From Pullilachnospira sp963929535 (GTDB lineage: Bacteria; Bacillota; Clostridia; Lachnospirales; Lachnospiraceae), in the NCBI GenBank assembly GCA_963929535.1, contig CAWVIZ010000014.1, positions 1 to 64,000 of the forward strand: a DNA stretch of 64,000 bases, in the 5' to 3' direction. Below, one piece after another: positions 1-8,112 of the stretch; the first letter of the stretch is position 1; each line of letters opens with the position of its first letter. Below the pieces are notes generated by a model. That model searched no databases and was not told the DNA's origin. It worked only from the letters and a program-made list of their open reading frames with translations. A program made the translations under genes and the position numbers.

Positions 1-1470
1 TGTTGAAGAAACATTAAATAGACATCGGCATATCTTGGAGGCTTTTTGCAAGGAGCGCCGTTTGAATGTTGTAGAGACTTTGGAAGAAGTGGTTTCTGGT
101 GAGTCTCTTTCTGCACGTCCCAAGATGCTTCACCTGTTGGATTTGGTCAACACAGGGATGTATGCAGGTGTGGTGTGCATAGATATTGAGAGACTGTCCA
201 GGGGGTCATCTCTGGAGTCCGGATATATCATGCAGGTTTTACAGACAAACAGCTGCAAGATCATCACACCGTCTAAAACATACGACCTCCAAAACGAATC
301 AGATGAGCAGTTTACGGACATGAAGTTCATGTTCAGCCGATACGAACTGAAAACTATTACCAAGCGTCTGGTCAGAGGCCGTAACCAATCGGCATCTGAG
401 GGAAAATTCCTTGGCTCTATGGCTCCTTATGGTTACCGCGCATATAAGCTACCCGGAACAAAGGGTAACAGCCTGCAAATCGAACCAAATGAAGCGGAAA
501 TCGTGCGAATGATTTTCGATATGTATGGAAGGCAAGGCATTGGGTATAACACCATAGCATATCAGTTGAACCAGATGCACATTCCTTCACGTACTGGTAC
601 ATGGGGACAAACTTCTATCACAAACATTCTGAATAATGAGGTTTACTTGGGCAAGATCCGCTGGCGGCACGAGCCTACCAAGCGAATTGTAAAAGATGGA
701 ATGCTTGTAAAAAAACGAGTTAAGTCTCATGATTATGAGTTATACCAAGGTTTACATGAACCAATCATTACTCAGGAGCAGTGGGACAGTGTAAAAACTG
801 TTCAAAATAGCAGAAACCACGCATCTGTTCATAAAGACAAACGATTGATGAATCCTTTTGCTTCAATTTTGTTTTGTGAGAAGTGTGGAGCTGTTTTGAA
901 AAGAAATGTCCCTGGAAAGTCTCAGCATACTTCGCCGTGGTATCGCTGTCCGACGCGAGGCTGCAACTGCCGGACAATGAAATGCGACTTTGTTGAGGAA
1001 GCTGTGGTAAATGCGATGCGAGAATGGCTTTCTGAATACACAATTAAGGTGGACACAGAACAGCCTCCACAAGCTGATCCAACAGAAACCGCGCTGAACC
1101 TGATTCAACAGCAACTTTTGGAGCTTCAAAGCCAGCAAGATAAAATCTGCGAATATCTTGAAAAGGGCGTCTATACGGTAGAGATGTTTTCCAAACGCAA
1201 CGATACTTTAACCAGAGAAATGCAAAAACTTCAGAAAGCGGAAGCGGACTTGCAAAAAAAGCAGGCAACAAAAAACGGCGAGAAAGAAGCTGTGAAAGAA
1301 CTTATCCCAACGACACAGCGTATTCTTGATAGCTATCCGCATCTGTCTATTGCAGAGAAAAATAGTCTTTGGAAGATCGTGTTGGAGAAGATTACGGCGT
1401 ACCGCACACCAGAGGGTGAATTTAGCCTGCACCTCTATCCTAAACTGCCCAGATAAAGAAAAGCAATGCC
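1..1470. mobile_element. right end of a probable integrative element (partial)
   Basis: The first 1.46 kb is one large serine recombinase gene reading to the window edge. Its base composition is clearly more AT-rich than the GC-rich chromosomal genes that follow. Large serine recombinases usually sit at one end of the prophage or conjugative element they move, so the element end and its attachment site are expected in the short gap after the stop codon. The exact junction cannot be placed without the other end. The boundary given here is an inference. Confidence 0.5.
2..1456 (+). CDS. large serine recombinase (5' truncated by window)
   Basis: Site-specific DNA recombinase of the large serine resolvase/invertase family, which cuts and rejoins attachment sites to integrate or excise an element. 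The reading frame is open to the window edge, so the N-terminal catalytic serine lies outside. Visible in order are the end of the resolvase domain (the D-I-E-R-L-S-R-G stretch), the 'recombinase' DNA-binding domain (APYGYR, then LNNEVYLGK), a zinc ribbon (CEKCG ... CP..GCNC), and a C-terminal coiled coil rich in Gln, Glu and Lys. Codon use is more AT-rich than its neighbours, consistent with transfer. It is the last gene of the putative element and reads toward the chromosomal GTPase gene only 79 bp away. Confidence 0.9.
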   Translation, partial: VEETLNRHRHILEAFCKERRLNVVETLEEVVSGESLSARPKMLHLLDLVNTGMYAGVVCIDIERLSRGSSLESGYIMQVLQTNSCKIITPSKTYDLQNESDEQFTDMKFMFSRYELKTITKRLVRGRNQSASEGKFLGSMAPYGYRAYKLPGTKGNSLQIEPNEAEIVRMIFDMYGRQGIGYNTIAYQLNQMHIPSRTGTWGQTSITNILNNEVYLGKIRWRHEPTKRIVKDGMLVKKRVKSHDYELYQGLHEPIITQEQWDSVKTVQNSRNHASVHKDKRLMNPFASILFCEKCGAVLKRNVPGKSQHTSPWYRCPTRGCNCRTMKCDFVEEAVVNAMREWLSEYTIKVDTEQPPQADPTETALNLIQQQLLELQSQQDKICEYLEKGVYTVEMFSKRNDTLTREMQKLQKAEADLQKKQATKNGEKEAVKELIPTTQRILDSYPHLSIAEKNSLWKIVLEKITAYRTPEGEFSLHLYPKLPR

Positions 1471-1499
1471 TCGACTAGCGCCTCCCCTTGTGATATACT
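1471..1499 (+). promoter_or_regulatory. promoter of the GTPase-NYN gene, possibly spanning the element junction
   Basis: A TCGACT -35 box at 1471-1476 and a TATACT -10 box at 1494-1499 are separated by 17 bp. The -10 lies 36 bp before the chosen ATG at 1536. The -35 box is only about 15 bp after the recombinase stop, so element DNA may supply part of the promoter. Confidence 0.5.
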
Positions 1500-1535
1500 A
1501 TGTTCAGTATGTTCTCACGAGAGGGGGTGCTTTTT

Positions 1536-4331
1536 ATGGGCGAACGGAAAGAGAAAAAACCGATAAAACGAATATGTGCTGGTCTGTTGGCCCATGTGGA
1601 CGCGGGAAAGACCACTCTGGCGGAGGCCGTTCTCTATCAGCAGGGCAGCATTCGGAAGCTGGGACGGGTGGATCACAGGGACACCTTTCTGGATACGGAT
1701 TCCATGGAACGGGCCAGGGGGATCACCATATTCTCCAAACAGGCCCGTCTGACGCTGGGGGAATGGCAGGTGACGCTCCTGGACACCCCCGGACATGTGG
1801 ATTTTTCCGCGGAAATGGAGCGGACGCTGCAGGTACTGGACTACGCGGTGCTGGTGATCAGCGGCGCGGACGGGGTGCAGAGCCATGTGGAAACGCTCTG
1901 GAGACTTCTGAAGCGGTACAGGATCCCCACATTTCTTTTCATCAATAAGATGGATCAGCCGGGGACTGACCGGAAGGCGCTGCTGGAGGAACTGACCAGG
2001 CGGCTGGATGACCGGTGTGTGGATTTCGGGAAAGATCAGGACAGGGAAGAATGGCTGGAGAATCTGGCCATGTGCGATGAGGAGCTGATGGAGCGCTACC
2101 TGGAAAGCGGGCAGGTGGAGGAAGAGGAGATCGCCCGGCTGATCTCTGGCAGAAAGGTATTTCCCTGCTATTTCGGCTCCGCTCTCAGGATAGAAGGGGT
2201 GGACGCCCTTTGGGAAGGGATCGGGAGATACGCCCGGATGCCGGAATATCCGGAGGAGTTCGGAGCCAAGGTGTACAAGATCGGCAGGGACGCCCAGGGG
2301 ACCCGTCTGACCTATCTGAAGGTGACGGGAGGAAGCCTGAGGGTAAAAACGACTTTGTCCGGGACTGCCTCGGACGGCGCGCCCTGGGAGGAAAAAGCGG
2401 ATCAGATCCGCATCTATTCCGGCACGTCATTTCAGCCGGTGCAGGAGGCGGCCGCCGGAACCGTCTGCGCGGTGACAGGGCTTTCCGCCACCTACTCCGG
2501 AGAAGGGCTGGGAGGAGAGCCGGCTTCCGAGCTTCCTCTGCTGGAACCGGTGCTCACATACCGTCTTTCGTTTCCCGTGGATGTGGATATCCATGGGGCC
2601 TATCTGAAGCTCCGTCCGCTGGAGGAGGAGATTCCGGAATTACATATGATCTGGGACCCGTCGGCCAATGAGATCCGGGTGCAGGTGATGGGAGAGGTGC
2701 AGATCGAGATCCTCAGAAATCTGATCCGGGAGCGGTTTGAACTGGGGGTGGACTTTGACGCGGGAAGTATCGTTTACAAGGAGACCATCGCCGATACGGT
2801 GGAGGGTGTGGGACATTTTGAGCCGCTGCGCCATTACGCCGAGGTTCATCTGCTGCTGGAGCCGGGAGAACCGGGAAGCGGTCTGCAGTTCGACTCCGTC
2901 TGCAGTGAGGATGTGCTGGACCGGAACTGGCAGAGACTGGTTCTGACCCATCTGGAGGAGAAGACACATCGGGGTGTGCTGACCGGTTCGGAGATCACCG
3001 ATATGCGGATCCTGCTGGCGTCCGGCCGAGCCCACCAGAAGCATACGGAGGGAGGGGATTTCCGTCAGGCCACCTACCGGGCAGTGAGACAGGGACTGAT
3101 GCAGGCCAAAAATGTGCTGCTGGAGCCGGTGTACGCCTTTCGGCTGGAAGTGCCTCAGGCTTTTGTGGGACGGGCCATGACGGATCTGCAGAGGATGAAC
3201 GGGGACTTCGGCCAGCCTGATCTGGAGGGGGAGACGGCGGTACTTACGGGTACGGCTCCTGTAGCCTGTCTCCAGGGATACCAGACGGAGGTAACTGCCT
3301 ATACCGGGGGACGGGGAAGGATGTCCTGTACTCTCAACGGCTACTCTCCCTGCCACAACAGTGAGGAAGTGATGGCCGCCATGGGCTACGATCCGGAGAA
3401 GGACACGGAAAATACGGCGGACTCTGTTTTCTGCGCCCATGGAGCCGGATTTGTGGTAAGCTGGGAGCAGGTACCGGAGTATATGCATCTGGAAAGCGTG
3501 CTGGCTCCCAAAAAACAGGAGGAGAGCCGCCAGGTGATGCAAAGAGCCAGGGAAGCCCGGAGGAAGGATAACTGGATCACCCAGGAGGAGCTGGAGGAAA
3601 TCTTTGTCCGGACCTACGGCCCCATCAAGGAGCGCAGGTTCGGCATGAACCGCAGTGTTTCCGCTGTAAAGAATGGTGATGAGAAGAAGCGAGCTCTGCC
3701 GTCTCCCGGACCCCGCCGTCCGGCAAGGGAGAAAACACGGGAAAAAGAATATCTGCTGGTGGACGGATACAATATCATATTCGCCTGGGAGGAGCTTCAG
3801 GAGCTGGCAAAGGTAAATATTGAGAGCGCCAGGAACAAACTGATGGACATCCTGTGCAATTATCAGGGATACCGGCAGATGACGCTGATCCTGGTCTTCG
3901 ACGCCTACCGGGTGGAGGGGGGACAGGGAGAGGTGTTCCGCTACAACAACATTTATGTGGTATACACCAGGGAAGCGGAGACTGCCGATCAGTATATCGA
4001 GAAGACCGTCCATGAGATGGGACGGCAGCACCAGGTGACGGTAGCCACCTCGGACGCCACGGAGCAGGTGATCATCATGGGGCAGGGAGCCAGAAGGCTG
4101 TCGGCCCGGGATCTGCGGGAGGAGATCCGGGCTGCCGGGGAGGAGATGCGGCAGGAGCATCTGCAGAGGAAATCTTCGGACCGAAATTATCTGCTGGATT
4201 ATCTGCCCAGGGAGCTGACCGGAATGATGGAGGAGGTCCGTCTGGGTCGAAGGACATTTTCCGGGGCGGATGATGAGGCTTTTGGGGGAATCAAAAAGGA
4301 GAAGGATAAGAAAGACGGGAGAGGGGAGTGA
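1536..4331 (+). CDS. TetM/EF-G-like ribosomal GTPase fused to a YacP/Rae1-type NYN nuclease domain
   Basis: A 931-residue fusion. The N-terminal two thirds is a translation-factor GTPase of the TetM/TetW class: P-loop AHVDAGKT, switch motif RGIT, DTPGH and NKMD, followed by EF-G-like domains. Those family members bind the ribosomal A-site region and displace ligands. The loop near residues 496-506 (GRAHQKHTEGGD) does not resemble the Tyr-Ser-Pro-Val-Ser tip of TetM, so drug resistance should not be assumed. Residues from about 738 (LLVDGYNII) form an NYN domain with conserved Asp positions (VDGYN, VFDAY, TADQY, TSDATE), as in YacP/Rae1, a ribosome-associated A-site mRNA endonuclease in Bacillus. 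The ATG at 1536 is chosen over an upstream start because AGAGGGGG lies 9-10 nt before it. Function of the fusion is inferred. Confidence 0.85.
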   Translation: MGERKEKKPIKRICAGLLAHVDAGKTTLAEAVLYQQGSIRKLGRVDHRDTFLDTDSMERARGITIFSKQARLTLGEWQVTLLDTPGHVDFSAEMERTLQVLDYAVLVISGADGVQSHVETLWRLLKRYRIPTFLFINKMDQPGTDRKALLEELTRRLDDRCVDFGKDQDREEWLENLAMCDEELMERYLESGQVEEEEIARLISGRKVFPCYFGSALRIEGVDALWEGIGRYARMPEYPEEFGAKVYKIGRDAQGTRLTYLKVTGGSLRVKTTLSGTASDGAPWEEKADQIRIYSGTSFQPVQEAAAGTVCAVTGLSATYSGEGLGGEPASELPLLEPVLTYRLSFPVDVDIHGAYLKLRPLEEEIPELHMIWDPSANEIRVQVMGEVQIEILRNLIRERFELGVDFDAGSIVYKETIADTVEGVGHFEPLRHYAEVHLLLEPGEPGSGLQFDSVCSEDVLDRNWQRLVLTHLEEKTHRGVLTGSEITDMRILLASGRAHQKHTEGGDFRQATYRAVRQGLMQAKNVLLEPVYAFRLEVPQAFVGRAMTDLQRMNGDFGQPDLEGETAVLTGTAPVACLQGYQTEVTAYTGGRGRMSCTLNGYSPCHNSEEVMAAMGYDPEKDTENTADSVFCAHGAGFVVSWEQVPEYMHLESVLAPKKQEESRQVMQRAREARRKDNWITQEELEEIFVRTYGPIKERRFGMNRSVSAVKNGDEKKRALPSPGPRRPAREKTREKEYLLVDGYNIIFAWEELQELAKVNIESARNKLMDILCNYQGYRQMTLILVFDAYRVEGGQGEVFRYNNIYVVYTREAETADQYIEKTVHEMGRQHQVTVATSDATEQVIIMGQGARRLSARDLREEIRAAGEEMRQEHLQRKSSDRNYLLDYLPRELTGMMEEVRLGRRTFSGADDEAFGGIKKEKDKKDGRGE

Positions 4332-4333
4332 GA

Positions 4334-6145
4334 ATGAACGGAATCGCAGTGATGATCATTTCGGCGGCAGCGCTGGCGGGAGGATATCTGCTGTACGGAA
4401 AATGGCTGGAAAAATCCTGGGACGGCCAGCCCTCCCGGGAGGATCACAGAAAAAAAAGCCGGATGGGGAATCTGTCGGGAATCGGAACCGCCCTGGGGAG
4501 TCAGTTTGCCTCCGCTGCGGGACTGAGTATGTGGGCTGCCGGTTCCCTGTGGACTTTCGGCTGGCTGCCTGCGCTCCTGGGACTGCTGGCAGGCGGGATT
4601 TTTTTCGGAGCAGTGCAAAGCTATGCTGCCCTGTATGTGACGGTGAACAGAGAGGCGCCGGGAACCCTGCGGAGTATTCCAGAGGAGCTGCCCACGTCCG
4701 GGAAGGGAACGCCAGAAGAACAGGGAGCGCTCACTGAAGAATCTCATCTGGAAGAGGCGGGAGGATTCCGGGCCAGGAAGCAGCCGGAAATGCCGGGGAA
4801 GGCCGGGAACCCCAAAGAGGCGGAGAGCGGGGAAAGGGCCGGCCAGGCCGGTTGGTTCTGGAAAGCGCTGGGCTGCCTGCTGGTCTGGGTATTCTGCGTG
4901 CTGACAGCGGCGGCGCTGGGAGGCACAGCGGCCAGGACCTTCCAGGGGTTTCTTCCGGGAGAATCAGGGGAACTGCTGAGGGATTCGGCCAATGGCACGG
5001 CGGCTGCCGCCTGTCTGATCCTGCTGGTGGAGAACGCGGGACTGGGAGCGGTGCTGCGCTATAGAAAGCTGGGAGGCCCGGTGAAAGCTGCTGCCGCCCT
5101 TCTGATGATCGCCGCTGCCGTCTGGCTGGGCCGGGAGTTTCCTCTGTATCTGAGCCAGCCCGTCTGGCAGGCCGGGATCTTTCTGTATGTGCTGATCTCC
5201 TGTCTGATGCCTGCCTGGGTGCAGATCCGGTCCGGGGGCTATGTAAGCGTCTGGCTGGCGGCGCTGATGATCCTGACAGCGTCAGCGGGGATTTTCCTGG
5301 CGAACCCTTCACCCGATCTGCCGGCTGTCCGATACGCTTCCGGAGAAAGCGGACAGCTTCTGGCCACGTTGGCCCAGATCGCGGTCTGCGGGGCCATTAC
5401 CGGTCTGGACGCGCTGAATGTGTCCGGCTCCACCTCCTGGCTGGTGAAGCGGAACAGCCATGTGCGTCCGGTAGCCATGGGAACCGCTTTGCTGAAATGC
5501 TTTCTGGGGGTGCTGGTGGTGATCGCGGCTGCTTCTCTGAATTCCTCCGAGGCAGCGGCCATGGGACTGGATACTACTCTTCAGCTTTTCGCGGGAGCGG
5601 CGGCGGATCTGATATCACGGACGGGACTGGCCTATGATCCGGTGTTTACTTTGCTTCAGCTGGCAGGAGGATGCTTTCTTCTGGCAGCCGTCAGCGGAGC
5701 CGTCCGGGCGGGGAGCCGGGCGTTTGCCGTCTGGCTGCGGCGGGATGTATCCGTTCACTGGCCGTCCCTTACCTTAAGGGAGCGGCTGCTGGGAGGTACG
5801 GCCACTGTTCTGCCGGCGTTTCTGGCAGTATGGATGGGGCTGGATACTGAAACTCTGGCTCAGGGAGCGGGAATCCTGCTGGCCGCGGTGATCCTGGGAG
5901 GCTGCGGAGGATACTTCAGAAGGACGGGGAAAAGAAGCCTTCCGGCTTTGCTTCCCGCCGGGATACTGGCAGTGTTTTCCGCGGGCTGGCTGGGAATGTA
6001 TCTGTGGGAGCATGTACAGGTATTTCTGAGAGGAGAGGGATCCGGAGAATATGCGGTATGCTCCTGTCTGGCGCTTTTGTTTCTTATGGGAGGAATTTTG
6101 CTGGCCGGGCGGGGAACTGCAGTACGGCGGCAGCGCCGGGGATAG
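4334..6145 (+). CDS. divergent CstA-family (carbon starvation protein A-like) membrane transporter
   Basis: Polytopic membrane protein of about 603 residues. The N-terminus (GGYLLYGKWLEK) and the central CGAITGLDALNVSGSTS segment resemble the diagnostic stretches of CstA-family peptide/pyruvate transporters. Unlike typical CstA it has a long hydrophilic Glu/Gly/Pro-rich insert (about residues 115-175) after the third membrane segment, and it is otherwise quite divergent. The start is the ATG two codons inside the longest frame, preceded by GAGAGGGGAG. It begins 2 bp after the GTPase-NYN stop, so the two genes are probably co-transcribed. Substrate is unknown; family assignment rests on these two motifs and the hydrophobic layout. 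Confidence 0.6.
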   Translation: MNGIAVMIISAAALAGGYLLYGKWLEKSWDGQPSREDHRKKSRMGNLSGIGTALGSQFASAAGLSMWAAGSLWTFGWLPALLGLLAGGIFFGAVQSYAALYVTVNREAPGTLRSIPEELPTSGKGTPEEQGALTEESHLEEAGGFRARKQPEMPGKAGNPKEAESGERAGQAGWFWKALGCLLVWVFCVLTAAALGGTAARTFQGFLPGESGELLRDSANGTAAAACLILLVENAGLGAVLRYRKLGGPVKAAAALLMIAAAVWLGREFPLYLSQPVWQAGIFLYVLISCLMPAWVQIRSGGYVSVWLAALMILTASAGIFLANPSPDLPAVRYASGESGQLLATLAQIAVCGAITGLDALNVSGSTSWLVKRNSHVRPVAMGTALLKCFLGVLVVIAAASLNSSEAAAMGLDTTLQLFAGAAADLISRTGLAYDPVFTLLQLAGGCFLLAAVSGAVRAGSRAFAVWLRRDVSVHWPSLTLRERLLGGTATVLPAFLAVWMGLDTETLAQGAGILLAAVILGGCGGYFRRTGKRSLPALLPAGILAVFSAGWLGMYLWEHVQVFLRGEGSGEYAVCSCLALLFLMGGILLAGRGTAVRRQRRG

Positions 6146-6246
6146 ATATAAAAGGGGAAGATGACAGTTGGGCTTTCCGGAGTCGCTGCAGCATCAAAAG
6201 CCCATGATATATGGCCCCGGAGCCAATACATAGGAAAGGCGAAAAA

Positions 6247-6702
6247 ATGAAAAGGGAGGAAGAAGAGCTCCTGTATGAGAAGGCGGTTTTGATCGCTTCC
6301 AGGGCTCACCAGGGGCAGGTGGATAAGGGAGGACATCCTTATATTCTGCATCCGCTGGCGGTGGCGGAGATGATGGAGGATCCCAGGGACCGGATCACAG
6401 CGGTGCTTCATGATGTGGTGGAGGATACAGAGGTGACGCTTGAGGAGCTGGCAGGGGAATTTCCGGAGGATATCGTGGAGGCAGTGGCCCTTCTTACAAA
6501 ACAGAGGGGCCCGGGATTTTCCTACCGGAAATATCTGGAGGCGATCCGGAAAAATGAGATGGCCCGCCGGGTGAAGCTGGCGGATCTCACCCATAACATG
6601 GATCTGACAAGGATTCCCCATCCGGGCCCCCGGGACCGGGCCAGAGTGGAAAGGTATCGGAAAAGCAGGCTATTTTTACAAGGAGAGACAGAGGAATTAT
6701 GA
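6247..6702 (+). CDS. SpoT/RelA-type HD-domain hydrolase, stand-alone
   Basis: A 151-residue single-domain protein of the HD superfamily. It has the pattern of the (p)ppGpp hydrolase domain of Rel/SpoT: RAHQGQ near the start, YILHPLAVAEMM, AVLHDVVEDT and KLADLTHNMD. No synthetase, TGS or ACT domain follows. It is therefore a candidate small alarmone hydrolase or a related nucleotide pyrophosphohydrolase; the substrate cannot be told from sequence. The ATG at 6247 is preferred over one 12 codons upstream because AGGAAAGG precedes it. The stop overlaps the MATE gene start (ATGA), so translational coupling is likely. Confidence 0.75.
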   Translation: MKREEEELLYEKAVLIASRAHQGQVDKGGHPYILHPLAVAEMMEDPRDRITAVLHDVVEDTEVTLEELAGEFPEDIVEAVALLTKQRGPGFSYRKYLEAIRKNEMARRVKLADLTHNMDLTRIPHPGPRDRARVERYRKSRLFLQGETEEL

Positions 6703-8045
6703 AAGAAGGAAACCATCTATTTACCAACCGGGATCTCCGGCTTCTGCTGGTGCCGGTTATCGTGGAACAGGTTTTGAGCTCCCTGATGGGGACAGCGGAT
6801 ACCCTGATGGTCAGCAATGTGGGGTCTGCGGCTATTTCCGCCGTATCCCTGGTGGATTCCATCAACGTACTGGTGATCCAGATGTTTTCCGCCCTGGCGG
6901 CGGGCGGCGCCATTATCTGTTCCCAGTATATAGGTCAGGGGGATACGGCAAATGCCAGAAGCTCCGCGGAGCAGCTTCTGCTGGTGACGGGAGGTATTTC
7001 CATACTGCTGGCGGCAGTCTGTCTGATCTTCAATGAGCCGCTGCTGGGACTGATCTTTGGAAAGGTGGAGCAGGAGGTTATGAGCAATTCCATAACGTAT
7101 TTCTTTTATACGGCTCTTTCCTTTCCGTTTATCGCTCTGTATAACGCCGGATCCTCGGTATTCCGGGCCCAGCAGAATACCCGGCTTCCCATGACGATTT
7201 CGGTGATTTCCAATATCATGAATATTGTGGGAAACGCGATCCTGATCTTCGGCTGTCAGATGGGAGTGGCGGGAGCGGCCATTTCCACCCTGGTGTCCAG
7301 GATTTTCTGCGCTGCGGCGGTGCTCTATTTCCTCAGACTGCCCAGACAGGAAGTGGTGGTGAAGGACTATCTGAAAATGCGGCCCAAGATCCGCCGGATG
7401 AAGCTGATCCTTTCCGTGGGGATTCCCACGGGGGTGGAAAACGGTATGTTCCAGTTCGGCAAGCTGGCGATCCAGTCCACTGTTTCCACGTTGGGAACGG
7501 CGGCTATCGCCGCTCAGGCAATGACCAATATCCTGGAAAATCTCAACGGGATCGCCGCTATCGGCGTGGGGATCGGACTGATGACTGTGGTGGGTCAGTG
7601 TATCGGGGCAGGAAGAAGGGATGAGGCTGTCTATTATGTGAAAAAACTGTCCCTGGTGGCGGAAGTGATCCTGGCGGCCTCCTGCCTGCTGGTATACCTG
7701 GCGGCAAGACCGGTGACAATACTGGGAGGCATGGAAGCGGAGAGCGCCCGGATGTGCATCTATATGATGACCTGGATCACAGTGATCAAGCCCATTGTGT
7801 GGGTGCCTTCCTTTATCCCGGCTTACGGCATGCGGGCGGCGGGTGATGTGAAATTTTCCATGATCCTCTCCTGTATTTCCATGTGGGTGTGCCGGGTGAG
7901 CCTGTGCGTCTTTCTGTGCCGGGTGATGGGCTTCGGACCCATGGGCGTATGGATCGGCATGTTTACCGACTGGACGGTGAGAGGAATTTTCTATCTCATC
8001 CGGTTCTACCGGAGAAAGTGGCTGGAACATCATCTGATCGGATGA
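6699..8045 (+). CDS. MATE-family multidrug/metabolite efflux transporter
   Basis: A 448-residue integral membrane protein of the multi-antimicrobial extrusion family, about 12 membrane helices in two similar halves. MATE-type signatures include PVIVEQVLSSLMGTADTLMV near the N-terminus, QQNTRLP-like text in the middle (RAQQNTRLPM) and MTVVGQCIGAG in the second half. Family members export organic cations, drugs or metabolites using Na+ or H+ gradients. The first codon overlaps the stop of the HD hydrolase gene by 4 bp, so both belong to one transcript. The substrate is unknown. Confidence 0.88.
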   Translation: MKEGNHLFTNRDLRLLLVPVIVEQVLSSLMGTADTLMVSNVGSAAISAVSLVDSINVLVIQMFSALAAGGAIICSQYIGQGDTANARSSAEQLLLVTGGISILLAAVCLIFNEPLLGLIFGKVEQEVMSNSITYFFYTALSFPFIALYNAGSSVFRAQQNTRLPMTISVISNIMNIVGNAILIFGCQMGVAGAAISTLVSRIFCAAAVLYFLRLPRQEVVVKDYLKMRPKIRRMKLILSVGIPTGVENGMFQFGKLAIQSTVSTLGTAAIAAQAMTNILENLNGIAAIGVGIGLMTVVGQCIGAGRRDEAVYYVKKLSLVAEVILAASCLLVYLAARPVTILGGMEAESARMCIYMMTWITVIKPIVWVPSFIPAYGMRAAGDVKFSMILSCISMWVCRVSLCVFLCRVMGFGPMGVWIGMFTDWTVRGIFYLIRFYRRKWLEHHLIG

Positions 8046-8112
8046 GAAAATCGCGGCTGCAGGGCCGGAGGTAAAATACGGGGAAACGATGAGAGAAAGG
8101 AGTATGTCTGAA

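Noticed and set aside
2640..4160. 506-residue reading frame antisense to the GTPase-NYN gene
   Set aside because: It is the complementary-frame shadow of a strongly supported gene with conserved motifs; no ribosome binding site or family match.
1536..4331. Tetracycline resistance gene tet(M)/tet(W)
   Set aside because: The tip loop that contacts tetracycline differs and a nuclease-like domain is fused on; a resistance call would be over-interpretation.
6717..8033. 438-residue minus-strand frame opposite the MATE gene
   Set aside because: His/Gln/Arg-rich low-complexity product typical of shadow frames in GC-rich genes.
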